From assembly GCA_934402315.1 (NCBI GenBank), contig CAKRTS010000014.1:1-64000 (forward strand): a stretch of 64,000 nucleotides of DNA, in the 5' to 3' direction. Below are positions 8,380-16,420 of this stretch, in pieces. Position 1 is the stretch's first letter; each line of letters opens with the position of its first letter. Under the pieces are notes generated by a model. The model searched no databases. It was not told where the DNA came from and saw nothing but the letters and a program-made list of their open reading frames with translations. A program made the position numbers and the translations under genes. Source of the DNA: an uncultured Acetatifactor sp. GTDB lineage: Bacteria > Bacillota > Clostridia > Lachnospirales > Lachnospiraceae.

Positions 8380-8715
8380 ATGAATACATTAGGCGAACGA
8401 ATTATTTTTTTGCGGGAGCTTCGGGGAATCAGCCAGAAAGAGCTTGCCATGCGCTTGGATATAACAGCAGCAAGTCTGTGTCGTTATGAAAATAATGTCT
8501 ATGACCCAAAAAGTGAAATTTTAACGAATTTGTGCAAGATCTTACACACAAATGCTGACTTTCTCCTCGGCTTAACCTATGATTATCATATGCAAAAAAC
8601 ACCTATCGAGATGTCTGACAGCGATTGGAAAATGCTGCAGCTTTATAAACAATTATCTCCGGAAGATAAGATCCGCGTAGAGGAAAGAATATTGACTCTC
8701 TCTGAAAAAAATTAG
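8380..8715 (+). CDS. XRE-family (Cro/CI-type) transcriptional regulator
   Basis: This 111-residue DNA-binding protein has a helix-turn-helix at residues 1-60 (LGERIIFLRELRGISQKELAMRLDI, AASLCRYENNVYDPKSEILTNLCKIL), followed by a C-terminal helical part (MLQLYKQLSPEDKIRVEERIL) resembling small Firmicute XRE regulators. ATG 8380 is preferred over GTG 8371 because AGGTG lies about 7 bases before it. It is the only plus-strand gene in this part of the locus, is divergent from sortase copy 1 and ends 4 bp before the end of sortase copy 2. It probably binds the palindromes at 8226-8281 and controls the sortase/LCP/cps operon and itself. Confidence 0.9.
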   Translation: MNTLGERIIFLRELRGISQKELAMRLDITAASLCRYENNVYDPKSEILTNLCKILHTNADFLLGLTYDYHMQKTPIEMSDSDWKMLQLYKQLSPEDKIRVEERILTLSEKN

Positions 8716-8719
8716 AAAT

Positions 8720-9574
8720 TCATTCCACTCCGTTTTGAGAACTCTTTTCTACCAATACCGCCTGCACATGATACCTAAAAGACGGTTGCTTATAAACGCA
8801 AGTCGCGAGCGTAATGATTTTATCATCCTCCGTCACCGTCATTTCTGTATCAATATTGGCATTCTTATCCTGTATGTCGAAAATGGACTCCAGATAGTCC
8901 CCGTAAACCGCCTTGTCGGAAAAGTCAAAGCTGTAAAGCAAATGCCTGTCATCATAAGTGTGGGCAGCAAAGATCCTGTAATGAAGTACCTTGTCCGGCA
9001 GGTAAATAATAACCTCCCTGTGTTCATCGAAGAAATCCTTGTCCTCAAATTTATGCAGCTGGGCAAACATGGTTCCGTTCCTCATGTTGTGCCCGTAAAT
9101 TACCGTATTGTTATCCGTAAAGTCCTTGCTGTTCAGGCTCTCCGTGTAGATACATGCCGGTCTGCCGGAAGAGCCGTCGAGATTGTGATTCAGATAATAG
9201 GCATCATCGGTGGGATGCTGAAGGATCGGATAATTAATGTCCGTTCCCGGGATTACAATCCATGCATACACATCCGGATTTGTCTCCCATAATTCCTCAA
9301 AATTGATCGGAATTTCCTCCTCCGGTTCCGCAGGCTCAGGCACGGTTCCGCTGTCCTGCGGCGCATCCGCCAGCAGTTCCTCTGTCTCCTCTGCCGTTGC
9401 AGGCTCTGTCTGCTGTACTTCGGCCACGGATGTCTGGGACTCCTGTGCCTCGTCCGTCTGCCGGAGCAGGAATTTGCTTACACCGCCCACGATGAGGAAC
9501 ACTGCTGCCAGTCCGGCAATTCCCGCAAGGATGGCTGTTATTTTCTGTTTCGTAGTAAACTCTTTCTTATCCAT
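8720..9574 (-). CDS. Class B sortase, copy 2
   Basis: This second class B sortase also has 284 residues: an N-terminal membrane segment (residues 10-32), an acidic Glu/Pro linker (about 40-90), and a catalytic domain with His in VIYGHNMRNGTMF (H162), Cys in ITLATCVY (C259) and Arg in SFRYHV (R267). Over the catalytic half it is almost the same as copy 1; the linkers differ. ATG 9574 follows GGAGAGACAGAG. It lies 11 bp downstream of glf and is probably cotranscribed with it. The two copies arose by duplication, with the XRE gene now between them. Whether they recognise different substrates cannot be read from the sequence. Confidence 0.93.
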   Translation of the reverse strand: MDKKEFTTKQKITAILAGIAGLAAVFLIVGGVSKFLLRQTDEAQESQTSVAEVQQTEPATAEETEELLADAPQDSGTVPEPAEPEEEIPINFEELWETNPDVYAWIVIPGTDINYPILQHPTDDAYYLNHNLDGSSGRPACIYTESLNSKDFTDNNTVIYGHNMRNGTMFAQLHKFEDKDFFDEHREVIIYLPDKVLHYRIFAAHTYDDRHLLYSFDFSDKAVYGDYLESIFDIQDKNANIDTEMTVTEDDKIITLATCVYKQPSFRYHVQAVLVEKSSQNGVE

Positions 9575-9585
9575 CTCTGTCTCTC

Positions 9586-10701
9586 CTACAGTTCCCGCGC
9601 AGCAAGCTCCAGCGCGGCGGCGATCACCTGATCCATATCGTAATATTTATACTCGCCAAGCCTTCCGCCAAAGATGGTATTTTCTTCCTGTATGGCAAGC
9701 TCGCGGTATGCGGCGTACAGTTTTCCGTTCTTTTCGTCGTTCACCGGGTAATACGGTTCATCCCCCGGCTTCCATTCCGAGGAGTATTCCCGGGAGATCA
9801 CGGTCTTCGGAAGCTCCTGCCCTTCCGCGTCCCTGCCGAACTCGAACCACTTATGCTCAATGATCCTCGTCCACGGTGTCTCCGCATCGGTGTAGTTCAC
9901 AGCAGCATTTCCCTGAAAATTCGGCATGTCCAGCACTTCCGTCTCAAAGCGCACGGAACGGTACTCAAGCGCGCCGAGCCTGTAGTCAAAATACGCATCG
10001 ACCGGCCCCGTGTATACGACCTTCTCCGCCATGGAAGCAAGGGCAGCCTTTTCCTTGAAATAATCCACATTCAGCCGCACCTCAATGCCCTCCAGCATGT
10101 TTTCCACCATCCGCGTATAGCCGCCCACGGGAATCCCCTGAAAGAGCGCGTTGAAATAGTTATTGTCAAAGGTCAGGCGCACCGGAAGCCGCTTGATGAT
10201 AAATGCCGGGAGCTCCTTGCACGGACGCCCCCACTGCTTCTCCGTGTAGCCCTTGATGAGCTTTTCATAGATGTCATGGCCTACCAGAGAGATCGCCTGT
10301 TCCTCCAGATTGCGCGGCTCTGTGATCCCCGCCGCCCTTCTCTGTTCCTCGATTCTGGCCGCCGCCTCCTGCGGTGTGACAACGCCCCACATTTTATTAA
10401 AGGTATACATATTGAACGGCAGCGAGTACAGCTCGCCCTTATAATTTGCCACCGGAGAATTCGTAAAACGGTTAAATACCGCGAACCGATTGACGTAATC
10501 CCACACTTTCTTATTGTTCGTGTGGAAAATATGTGCGCCGTATTTATGTACCTGAATCCCCTCTACCGCCTCTGTATAGACGTTGCCTCCAATGTTCGGC
10601 CGCTTGTCGATGACAAGCACCGTCTTTCCCGCCGCCTTCGCCTCATGTGCAAATACCGCTCCGTAGAGTCCCGCTCCTACCACCAGATAATCATATTTCA
10701 T
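9586..10701 (-). CDS. glf: UDP-galactopyranose mutase
   Basis: This FAD-dependent enzyme converts UDP-galactopyranose to UDP-galactofuranose, the donor for galactofuranose in surface glycans. At 371 residues the length is standard. The FAD-binding motif is YLVVGAGLYGAVFAHEAK at residues 4-21, followed by VLVIDKRPNIGGN. Family signatures KYGAHIFHTNN, PFNMYTF, YTEKQWGRP, VYTGPVDAYFDYRLG and SREYSSEW are all present. It is encoded 4 bp after the ATPase gene and 11 bp before sortase copy 2, so the polysaccharide probably contains galactofuranose. Confidence 0.97.
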   Translation of the reverse strand: MKYDYLVVGAGLYGAVFAHEAKAAGKTVLVIDKRPNIGGNVYTEAVEGIQVHKYGAHIFHTNNKKVWDYVNRFAVFNRFTNSPVANYKGELYSLPFNMYTFNKMWGVVTPQEAAARIEEQRRAAGITEPRNLEEQAISLVGHDIYEKLIKGYTEKQWGRPCKELPAFIIKRLPVRLTFDNNYFNALFQGIPVGGYTRMVENMLEGIEVRLNVDYFKEKAALASMAEKVVYTGPVDAYFDYRLGALEYRSVRFETEVLDMPNFQGNAAVNYTDAETPWTRIIEHKWFEFGRDAEGQELPKTVISREYSSEWKPGDEPYYPVNDEKNGKLYAAYRELAIQEENTIFGGRLGEYKYYDMDQVIAAALELAAREL

Positions 10702-10705
10702 GTTG

Positions 10706-12121
10706 TTACTCTCCCTTTCCGCTCATCAACTGCGCTCTGTCTATAAGAATGACATCGTCACACCTCTGTGCCTCATGCTGAACCGCCTCCGTAAAACCCG
10801 ACTTTGAAAAAAGCACGAACCATGTCTGTTCACGGTTGCTGTTAAATATATCTGCCTTCTGTCTCAGCTTCTGAAGCACCTCCAGACCGATTTTTTCATT
10901 CCGCCACTTGCATTCACCGACCAGATAATTCCTGCCGTCACTTGCAATCAGATCAATTTCTGTCTGGCTTCTTGTCGCCGGATCCGTTCCCCACCATCTG
11001 CCGACAGCTGTAAATAAAAAGGGAAGTTCTCCTGCGGCATTCAGCATACATAAATAATCGGCACATATCTTCTCAAAGACAAGCCCCATGTAATGATTAT
11101 AATCCGGCTCAATCCGCTTCAGCCACACTGCCTGTCCGGCATCTGTTTCGATTAATGTCCTGTTCGTGAACACATAACGATACCAGAAGCGGAACATAAA
11201 ATCCGATATACCATAGATCGTCTTCCGCGAGGACTCCTTCTCAGCAAACGGAGTTTCCTTATAGAGAATTCCGAGCTCACAGAGCGTTTTGATATATTTC
11301 AGGCACTTTGCGGAATCCTCTCCTATCTTGCTGGATATTTCATTCGCCTTTGAATGTCCTCCCGCAATCGCCTCAATGATAGCGCTATACACTCCGGGCT
11401 CCTGAACTTCCTGACGCAGGAGAAGCAAAGGCTCCTCATAGAGATAGGCGGTCACTCTCAAAAAAGCCCTCTTTATATTCTCCTCGAAGCTGTCGTCCTT
11501 ACGAATCTGCTGCAAGTACAGAGGAGTGCCGCCGAATGCCCCATAAAGCTTCAGCTTATCCTCCTCCGAAAAACCGTCCAGAAACTTTGCACTCGTCAGA
11601 TAATGAAACGGCTTCATGTGAAGCTGTGCCGTTCTTCTGCCAAACAACGGGCTCTTTACTCCAAGCACTTCCTTCTCCATAAACCCCATATAGCTGCCGC
11701 AGAGAACAATGAACAGATTACCGTTTCTGAGCTTATGATCGATCACATGCTGAAGTTCGGAAAGCAATGCCTTGTTCTTTTTCACAAGATAAGGGAACTC
11801 ATCGAGAATAAGAACAAGACGTTTATCCTTCTGCCGGTCGTCAATGTAGGATAATGCATTTGTCCATGAAGAAAAGGGTTCCAGATTCTTCTCGCCGTAA
11901 AATTGAAAAACCAACGTGGAAAACTTTTCCAGATTCAGTTTATTGTTGCTCTGTTCAGCCGAGTAGAAAATTGTGTCCTTATCTTTGCTGAACTCATTCA
12001 ACAAGGTCGTTTTTCCAACACGTCTGCGTCCATATAAAACAAACAGTTGGAAGCTGTTCTGCAAATATAATTCTTTCAAAGCGGCAAGCTCTTTTTCCCT
12101 TCCAATAAAAGTCTCTTGCAT
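10706..12121 (-). CDS. AAA ATPase with C-terminal DUF234 nuclease-like domain
   Basis: This is a 471-residue P-loop ATPase of the archaeal-type ATPase_2 plus DUF234 group. It starts ETFIGREKELAALKELY and has Walker A LYGRRRVGKTTLL (residues 30-42) and Walker B LVLILDEFPYL near residue 105. Sensor-like IVLCGSYMGFMEKE follows. The C-terminal half has a winged-helix part (SKANEISSKIGEDSAKCLKYIKTL) and the DUF234 end (TEIDLIASDGRNYLVGECKWRN), which has a PD-(D/E)XK nuclease look: D in EIDL, then E-x-K in GECKW. The biological role of this family is not established. A good ribosome site (AATAGGAGAGAGT) precedes the ATG. It may lead the transcript that continues into glf. Confidence 0.85.
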   Translation of the reverse strand: MQETFIGREKELAALKELYLQNSFQLFVLYGRRRVGKTTLLNEFSKDKDTIFYSAEQSNNKLNLEKFSTLVFQFYGEKNLEPFSSWTNALSYIDDRQKDKRLVLILDEFPYLVKKNKALLSELQHVIDHKLRNGNLFIVLCGSYMGFMEKEVLGVKSPLFGRRTAQLHMKPFHYLTSAKFLDGFSEEDKLKLYGAFGGTPLYLQQIRKDDSFEENIKRAFLRVTAYLYEEPLLLLRQEVQEPGVYSAIIEAIAGGHSKANEISSKIGEDSAKCLKYIKTLCELGILYKETPFAEKESSRKTIYGISDFMFRFWYRYVFTNRTLIETDAGQAVWLKRIEPDYNHYMGLVFEKICADYLCMLNAAGELPFLFTAVGRWWGTDPATRSQTEIDLIASDGRNYLVGECKWRNEKIGLEVLQKLRQKADIFNSNREQTWFVLFSKSGFTEAVQHEAQRCDDVILIDRAQLMSGKGE

Positions 12122-12213
12122 ACTCTCTCCTATTATTTAATTCAAAAGTAATTTACTATAAAGTTAATTATATTTTAACGCTTAGCCTTTGTCAATTCCA
12201 TTCTTGAAGAGCC

Positions 12214-12245
12214 AAAAAAGCGGGAGCAGCTTACGCCACTCCCGC
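12214..12245 (-). terminator. Rho-independent terminator of spoVAC
   Basis: On the minus strand a GCGGGAG/CTCCCGC stem (12239-12245 with 12220-12226) and a 12-base loop are followed by six T residues. The 5' arm overlaps the last codons of spoVAC. Confidence 0.8.
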
Positions 12246-12776
12246 CATATTCAGTATCCAGTAAATCAGTCCCAACAGCCAGCTTGCAAATATTCCGTAC
12301 AGAATCACCGGCCCGGCAATCGTAAAGATCTTGCACCCGATGCCGAATACCTGTCCCTCCGTCTTATACTCGATGGCGGGGGCGGCAACACTGTTTGCAA
12401 AGCCCGTGATCGGCACCAGCGCGCCCGCGCCGCCCCACTTTACGATCTTTGGGTAGATGCCGAAGCCCGTGAGCACCACCGACAAAAATACAAGGATCAG
12501 GGAACACCAGCTTCCCGCCGTCTGATCATCCAGCCCCATATTCCCCGCATAGTTCAAAAGGAACTGTCCGATGCAGCAGATGATGCCACCCGTGACAAAC
12601 GCCTTCAGCATCTGCAGCCACAGATTGTGCGTCGGTGTCACCTGCTTGACGTATTTCTCGTATTCCTTCTTCTGCTGCTCACTCTGCGGACTTCCGCTCT
12701 GACCCTTCATCTCTTCCATCTGATTGCCATACCTTTCTTTCCGTCCGCCGACAGGACAGGTTCCCGTCAGCGGCAT
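12231..12776 (-). CDS. spoVAC: Stage V sporulation protein AC
   Basis: SpoVAC is a membrane channel component that takes up dipicolinic acid into the forespore and releases it in germination. This copy (181 aa) has a 50-60 residue hydrophilic start, then YVKQVTPTHNLWLQMLKAFVTGG, a family signature, and four or five hydrophobic segments including GALVPITGFANSVAAPAIEYKTEG and FTIAGPVILYGI. ATG 12776 is chosen because it follows AAAGAG and the sigma-G-like promoter at 12792-12821; ATG 12719 is an alternative. No spoVAD or spoVAE lies beside it, and spoVAA/AB are 7 kb away, so the usual spoVA operon is split here. Confidence 0.9.
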   Translation of the reverse strand: MPLTGTCPVGGRKERYGNQMEEMKGQSGSPQSEQQKKEYEKYVKQVTPTHNLWLQMLKAFVTGGIICCIGQFLLNYAGNMGLDDQTAGSWCSLILVFLSVVLTGFGIYPKIVKWGGAGALVPITGFANSVAAPAIEYKTEGQVFGIGCKIFTIAGPVILYGIFASWLLGLIYWILNMAGVA

Positions 12777-12791
12777 CAATCTCTTTGCATT

Positions 12792-12821
12792 CAGTATGAC
12801 CGTTATGGAAATTTTTTATTC
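12792..12821 (-). promoter_or_regulatory. Sigma-G-like promoter for spoVAC
   Basis: On the minus strand GAATA (12817-12821) and CATACTG (12792-12798) are separated by 18 bases. This closely matches the forespore sigma-G consensus known from Bacillus (GHATR, 17-18 bases, CATNNTA). It lies just beyond the end of the GH30 gene and about 16 bases before the spoVAC ATG. Confidence 0.55.
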
Positions 12822-12827
12822 CTATTT

Positions 12828-13991
12828 TTATTCATATCTGACTGTGCGGATCGTGTGCGCCTCCGCAAGCAGATGGAAGCCCTGTCCGTTCTCGCAGAGA
12901 TAGACCGGCATGTCACGGTCGCTCCTGTTGAGCACGACGACCGCCCTGCTGCCGTCCGGGTTCAGGAACGCCACTGTCTCGAGCATGTCCGAATAGCAGG
13001 TATTCATGATCTGCTTTGCCCCCGGCTGGATGTATCGGCTGAAATGACCTATGTAATAATAGGACAGTCTCTTTTCAATGCCGCCCCTGCCGTCGCACAT
13101 CACGGGCGCAGCACAGAAATTTCCGACATGATTCGGGCCGCCCTCCGCGTTCAGCAGAAGGTTCCAGTCGAAGAACGCCTCCACGCCCGCCTTGAAATTG
13201 CCGAGCATATCATGCGCATACATCTCCGCCTTCTGTACCTCTCCCGAATCCGAGAACCGGGAATACTCCACGCAGCCCTCCGTGAAAAACAGCCGCTTTT
13301 CGGGATACGCCTTTTTCACGGCACGGATGCCGTCAAAATGATCCCCGGTATACCAGTGCATGGCAAGCCCGCTGACCGCATTTCTGCAGCCGGGCACGGT
13401 GAAGCTGTCCCGCGCACGGTCATAGAGGTTTTCCTTGTTGTGATCCCATAAAAACACCTGCACGTCATCCAGCCCCGCGCGTCTCAACGCCGGTATGAGA
13501 TAACCGGTGGCGAAATGTCCCTCCTCCTCTGCCGTATAGATGCAGGAATCCCACGTCTGCACTGCCTCCGGCTCATTCTGGACAGTCAGATATTTTACCT
13601 TCAAGCCTTCCTCCCGCAGCTCCTGCAGGAAACGCACATAATAGCCCGCCCAGAGCTCGCGGTAATCCGTCTTCAGCTTTCCTCCGTGATTCATGTCTCC
13701 GTTTGTCTTCATGAATGCGGGCGGCGACCACGGGGAGACCAGAAGCCCGAAGCCCTCCGTGCCGCGCCGTTCCATCGCCTTTTTCACCAGCGGAAGTATC
13801 TGCCTGCGGTCATGGGAAATATTAAAGGTCTTGAGTGCCGTATCTCCCTCTTCAATATAAGTATAGTTCCCCAGCGCAAAGTCACAGCTGTTCATATGAA
13901 GTCTGCCAAGATTATATTTCAGCCCGGACTCCCCGAAGCAGCTCTCCACAAAGTCCTCCGCCGCCTCCGCCGTCAGACTGTCGTAGCACAC
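12828..13991 (-). CDS. GH30-family glycosidase lacking its N-terminus
   Basis: GH30 enzymes hydrolyse beta-linked glucosides or xylosides. The 387 codons from GTG 13991 cover most of the TIM barrel and the C-terminal beta domain. They include GRLHMNSCDFALGNY, the acid/base Glu in YLTVQNEPE (E140) and the nucleophile Glu in FFTEGCVEYS (E238), then WNLLLNAEGGPNH and the end strands. The normal first 60 or so residues are absent: the frame upstream of GGAFTEAAAV, where GH30 text begins (14018), changes to a GH16 sequence and has no start codon. No ribosome site precedes GTG 13991. It is probably non-functional, or expressed poorly as a truncated protein. The following 3' region holds the spoVAC promoter. 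Confidence 0.7.
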   Translation of the reverse strand: MCYDSLTAEAAEDFVESCFGESGLKYNLGRLHMNSCDFALGNYTYIEEGDTALKTFNISHDRRQILPLVKKAMERRGTEGFGLLVSPWSPPAFMKTNGDMNHGGKLKTDYRELWAGYYVRFLQELREEGLKVKYLTVQNEPEAVQTWDSCIYTAEEEGHFATGYLIPALRRAGLDDVQVFLWDHNKENLYDRARDSFTVPGCRNAVSGLAMHWYTGDHFDGIRAVKKAYPEKRLFFTEGCVEYSRFSDSGEVQKAEMYAHDMLGNFKAGVEAFFDWNLLLNAEGGPNHVGNFCAAPVMCDGRGGIEKRLSYYYIGHFSRYIQPGAKQIMNTCYSDMLETVAFLNPDGSRAVVVLNRSDRDMPVYLCENGQGFHLLAEAHTIRTVRYE

Positions 13992-14012
13992 CGCAGCAGC
14001 CTCCGTGAACGC

Positions 14013-14105
14013 TCCGCCGGGCAGCTTTGCGCAGATCTCAAAATATCCGTACTGCCACGACTGCCTCTCCCACGTCGTCAGCCGTGCCGAAGTATACTCC
14101 GCATT
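14013..14105 (-). pseudogene. GH16 (laminarinase-type) gene fragment fused in frame to GH30
   Basis: In the GH30 frame, upstream of GGAFTEAA, the translation reads NAEYTSARLTTWERQ, then SWQYGYFEICAKLPGG. YTSAR-T, YGYFE and AKLP are the consecutive GH16 beta-glucanase motifs that normally precede the WPAFW and E-x-D-x-x-E catalytic segment. Here, after KLPGG, the text switches to the GH30 motif GGAFTEAA. The frame is open from about 14138 but has no ATG, GTG or TTG before 13991. Only about 30 GH16 residues remain, without catalytic residues. The simplest reading is a deletion that removed the end of a GH16 gene and the start of a GH30 gene. Confidence 0.8.
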
Positions 14106-14884
14106 CCCACTTTTTTCCTCTCTTCCCCAAACATCATCTCAGCAAACTTTGCCGAATACTCCTTCCAGAAGTCCATATTGTGCTCCCCTTTGCTTTCAAG
14201 ATAGATGTGGGGAATGTCTGTCTCTTCCAGATACTGATGGAATGCGCGGTTGTTTTCGAGCAGAAAATCCTCTGTCCCGCAGCTCATGAAAATCTCCGGA
14301 ATCTGCCGCCCATTGTCCTTCAACCTCTTCACAAGCACCTCGGGATTGCTTTCGCTGGTCTCTACCGTCTCCAGGTCTCCAAAGCATCCATGATAGTAAT
14401 CATAGTTTGCAACACCGTTACTCTCTCCCGGCTTCATGTGCGCAATCTCGTGAATAATCAGCGCGGAAGACATCGCCGCCACCTTTCCAAAACATTCCGG
14501 GAACGCAAATGCCGTATGCAGCGCACCGAAGCCTCCCATTGAAAATCCCATCACATAGGTCTCGTCAGCATTCATGGCAAGGCCGAAGGTACGGCGCAGA
14601 TAGTTCACAAGCTCCACTCCCACATAGGTGCAGAACTTATGTCCCGTTGCCGGTCCGTCAAGCCAGAAGCCGTTTTCCCCATTCGGTGCCACAACGGCAA
14701 AATGATACTTCTGCGCAAGCTCCTCCCCTGCCCAGTTATCAGCATCCCCCGTATAACCATGAAGCAGAAACAGGGTCTTCATTTTCCTGTTTCCTTCATG
14801 ATTCCCTGCATCCGGAAGATACATTTCAAAGCGCACATTCCTTTTCAGCGCCTCAGAAAAGAACTTTACACTTAACTCTGACAT
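14078..14884 (-). CDS. CE1-type esterase (esterase D / acetyl or feruloyl esterase-like)
   Basis: This cytosolic alpha/beta-hydrolase (268 aa, no signal peptide) probably removes acyl groups from oligosaccharides. It has FLLHGYTGDADNW (oxyanion region), the nucleophile Ser in GFSMGGFGA (S115), and then Asp and His candidates in SCGTEDFLLE and KGEHNMDFW. The natural end of the family is near FAEMMFGE; the last codons (KKVGMRSILRHG) run into the GH16 fragment in another frame, so the original stop has probably been lost and the tail is foreign. It lies 13 bp downstream of the DUF3237 gene and forms with it the intact part of a damaged carbohydrase cluster. Confidence 0.82.
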   Translation of the reverse strand: MSELSVKFFSEALKRNVRFEMYLPDAGNHEGNRKMKTLFLLHGYTGDADNWAGEELAQKYHFAVVAPNGENGFWLDGPATGHKFCTYVGVELVNYLRRTFGLAMNADETYVMGFSMGGFGALHTAFAFPECFGKVAAMSSALIIHEIAHMKPGESNGVANYDYYHGCFGDLETVETSESNPEVLVKRLKDNGRQIPEIFMSCGTEDFLLENNRAFHQYLEETDIPHIYLESKGEHNMDFWKEYSAKFAEMMFGEERKKVGMRSILRHG

Positions 14885-14897
14885 TTCAGAATTCTCC

Positions 14898-15302
14898 TTA
14901 TTTTTCCTCTTTGTAAATTTTTATGGTAACACTGTTTCCGTCCGGCACCACACTTGCAGTAAGCGGCATCTTTTCAAACTCTGCCAGAGCTTTACTGTCA
15001 GTGACAATCACCGGCTTACAGTGTCCAAAATCACTTCCTTGATTTTCAATAAAGATACGGCATTTCTGCCCTCCACAATCCTCACCCTCCAGCATATATC
15101 TCGCTGAGAGGAATGCACTTCCGCCCTTGGGAATCTTCTGTGTATCGGCACCGGTGCCAATGATTCTGCCGCTGAAATACGGACCATCAGCCGTTCCTGT
15201 AAACGGAATCATCACAACGTCCTGCTGACCGCCGCTCACGCTGTATGCCTCTCCACATGTTACATGAACCACCAAAAAAAGACTGTCCATTGTTTCCGAC
15301 AT
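14898..15302 (-). CDS. DUF3237 family protein
   Basis: This 134-residue soluble protein matches the DUF3237 pattern: LVVHVTCGEAYSVSGG, VMIPFTGTADGPYFSGRIIGTGADTQ, SARYMLEGEDC and CRIFIENQG. The family forms a small lipocalin-like beta barrel of unknown function, often beside sugar or aromatic catabolic genes. ATG 15302 follows GGGAGGTGG; an upstream ATG has no site. It is the first gene of the short minus-strand set with the CE1 esterase. Confidence 0.85.
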   Translation of the reverse strand: MSETMDSLFLVVHVTCGEAYSVSGGQQDVVMIPFTGTADGPYFSGRIIGTGADTQKIPKGGSAFLSARYMLEGEDCGGQKCRIFIENQGSDFGHCKPVIVTDSKALAEFEKMPLTASVVPDGNSVTIKIYKEEK

Positions 15303-15435
15303 TTCTCCACCTCCCATACTCTCTCCGAATCTTCACCCGATATTACAATCAAATCTATTTTAATAACAAAAATCAATAAACTCCTGTCCCCAATTTATAA
15401 TTTCTGATTTTCCATTCTCTTTTTCCATCTTTTAA

Positions 15436-15530
15436 GGTATAATAACCTTATTCTAAAACGAAAAGCGTCCGAATGGACATCAATACCATGATTGAGAAAC
15501 AATCATGGTATAATAGCCTTATTCTAAAAC
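15436..15530 (+). promoter_or_regulatory. Duplicated -10 region with a hairpin upstream of yitT
   Basis: A 24-bp sequence beginning GGTATAATA occurs at 15436-15459 and again at 15507-15530 with one mismatch, 71 bp apart. Both contain TATAAT; the second is also an extended -10 (TGGTATAAT). A perfect 12-bp stem (15483-15494 with 15500-15511, loop AGAAA) ends inside the second TATAAT, so hairpin or protein binding would cover that promoter. Confidence 0.55.
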
Positions 15531-15545
15531 AGGAGCGTTTTAACC

Positions 15546-16412
15546 ATGCGATTGAATAAAGCAACCATCAGGCAGACAATACTGGAGTACTTTATGCTCA
15601 CAGCTGCTACGCTGATTCTCGTTCTCGGCGTATATCTGTTCAAATTTCCAAATCACTTTTCCTTCGGCGGCGTTACCGGTATCGCTGTCGTCCTGAGTGC
15701 CATCCTTCCCGCCTCGCCGGGCAGCATTACCTTCATTATCAATGTCGCCCTGCTAGTCCTCGGCTTTCTCTTTCTCGGCAGGGACGCCGGCATTAAAACC
15801 GTCTATGTCAGCCTTTTGACATCCCTTGGACTGTCCGTGGCGGAACTCATTTTTCCGATGGAGCAGCCCCTGACAACCGAGCCGGTTCTGGAGCTGATCT
15901 TCGCCATTGTGCTTCCCGCGTTCAGCGCCGCCATCCTGTTCAATATGGGCGCCTCCAGCGGCGGCACGGACATTATTGCAATGATCCTAAAAAAATATAC
16001 CTCGCTCAACATCGGCACCGCACTCTTTTTCGTAGACCTTGGAATCGTTATCGCGGCATGCTTCGCCTACGACACCCAGACCGGACTGTTCTCTCTGTGC
16101 GGTCTACTGGCTAAATCTCTCGTTGTGGACAGTGTCATCGAGAATATTAATCTCTGCAAATATTTCACGATCATCTGTGATAATCCCGATCCGATCTGTG
16201 AATTTATCCTGAACGACCTGAACCGCAGTGCAACTATTTACCATGCACAGGGTGCCTACCAGCACAACGATAAAACCGTCATTATCACAATTACAAAAAG
16301 AAGTCAGGCGGTAGAACTGCGTAACTTTATCCGCAGGACCCAGCCCGGCGCTTTCATCGCTATCACAAACAGCAGCGAAATCATAGGAAAAGGCTTCCGG
16401 GGATTTAACTGA
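15546..16412 (+). CDS. YitT family membrane protein (DUF161 + DUF2179)
   Basis: This 288-residue integral membrane protein has five hydrophobic segments in the first 190 residues (LTAATLILVLGVYLFKFP, FSFGGVTGIAVVLSAIL, SITFIINVALLVLGFLFLG and others) and a C-terminal cytosolic DUF2179 ferredoxin-like domain (KTVIITITKRSQAVELRNFI, GAFIAITNSSEIIGKGF). The signature GASSGGTDIIAMIL is present. The transported substrate or role of this widespread family is not known. The ATG follows AACAGGAG. The gene stands alone on the plus strand behind the duplicated promoter region. Confidence 0.9.
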   Translation: MRLNKATIRQTILEYFMLTAATLILVLGVYLFKFPNHFSFGGVTGIAVVLSAILPASPGSITFIINVALLVLGFLFLGRDAGIKTVYVSLLTSLGLSVAELIFPMEQPLTTEPVLELIFAIVLPAFSAAILFNMGASSGGTDIIAMILKKYTSLNIGTALFFVDLGIVIAACFAYDTQTGLFSLCGLLAKSLVVDSVIENINLCKYFTIICDNPDPICEFILNDLNRSATIYHAQGAYQHNDKTVIITITKRSQAVELRNFIRRTQPGAFIAITNSSEIIGKGFRGFN

Positions 16413-16420
16413 TCCCCAGT

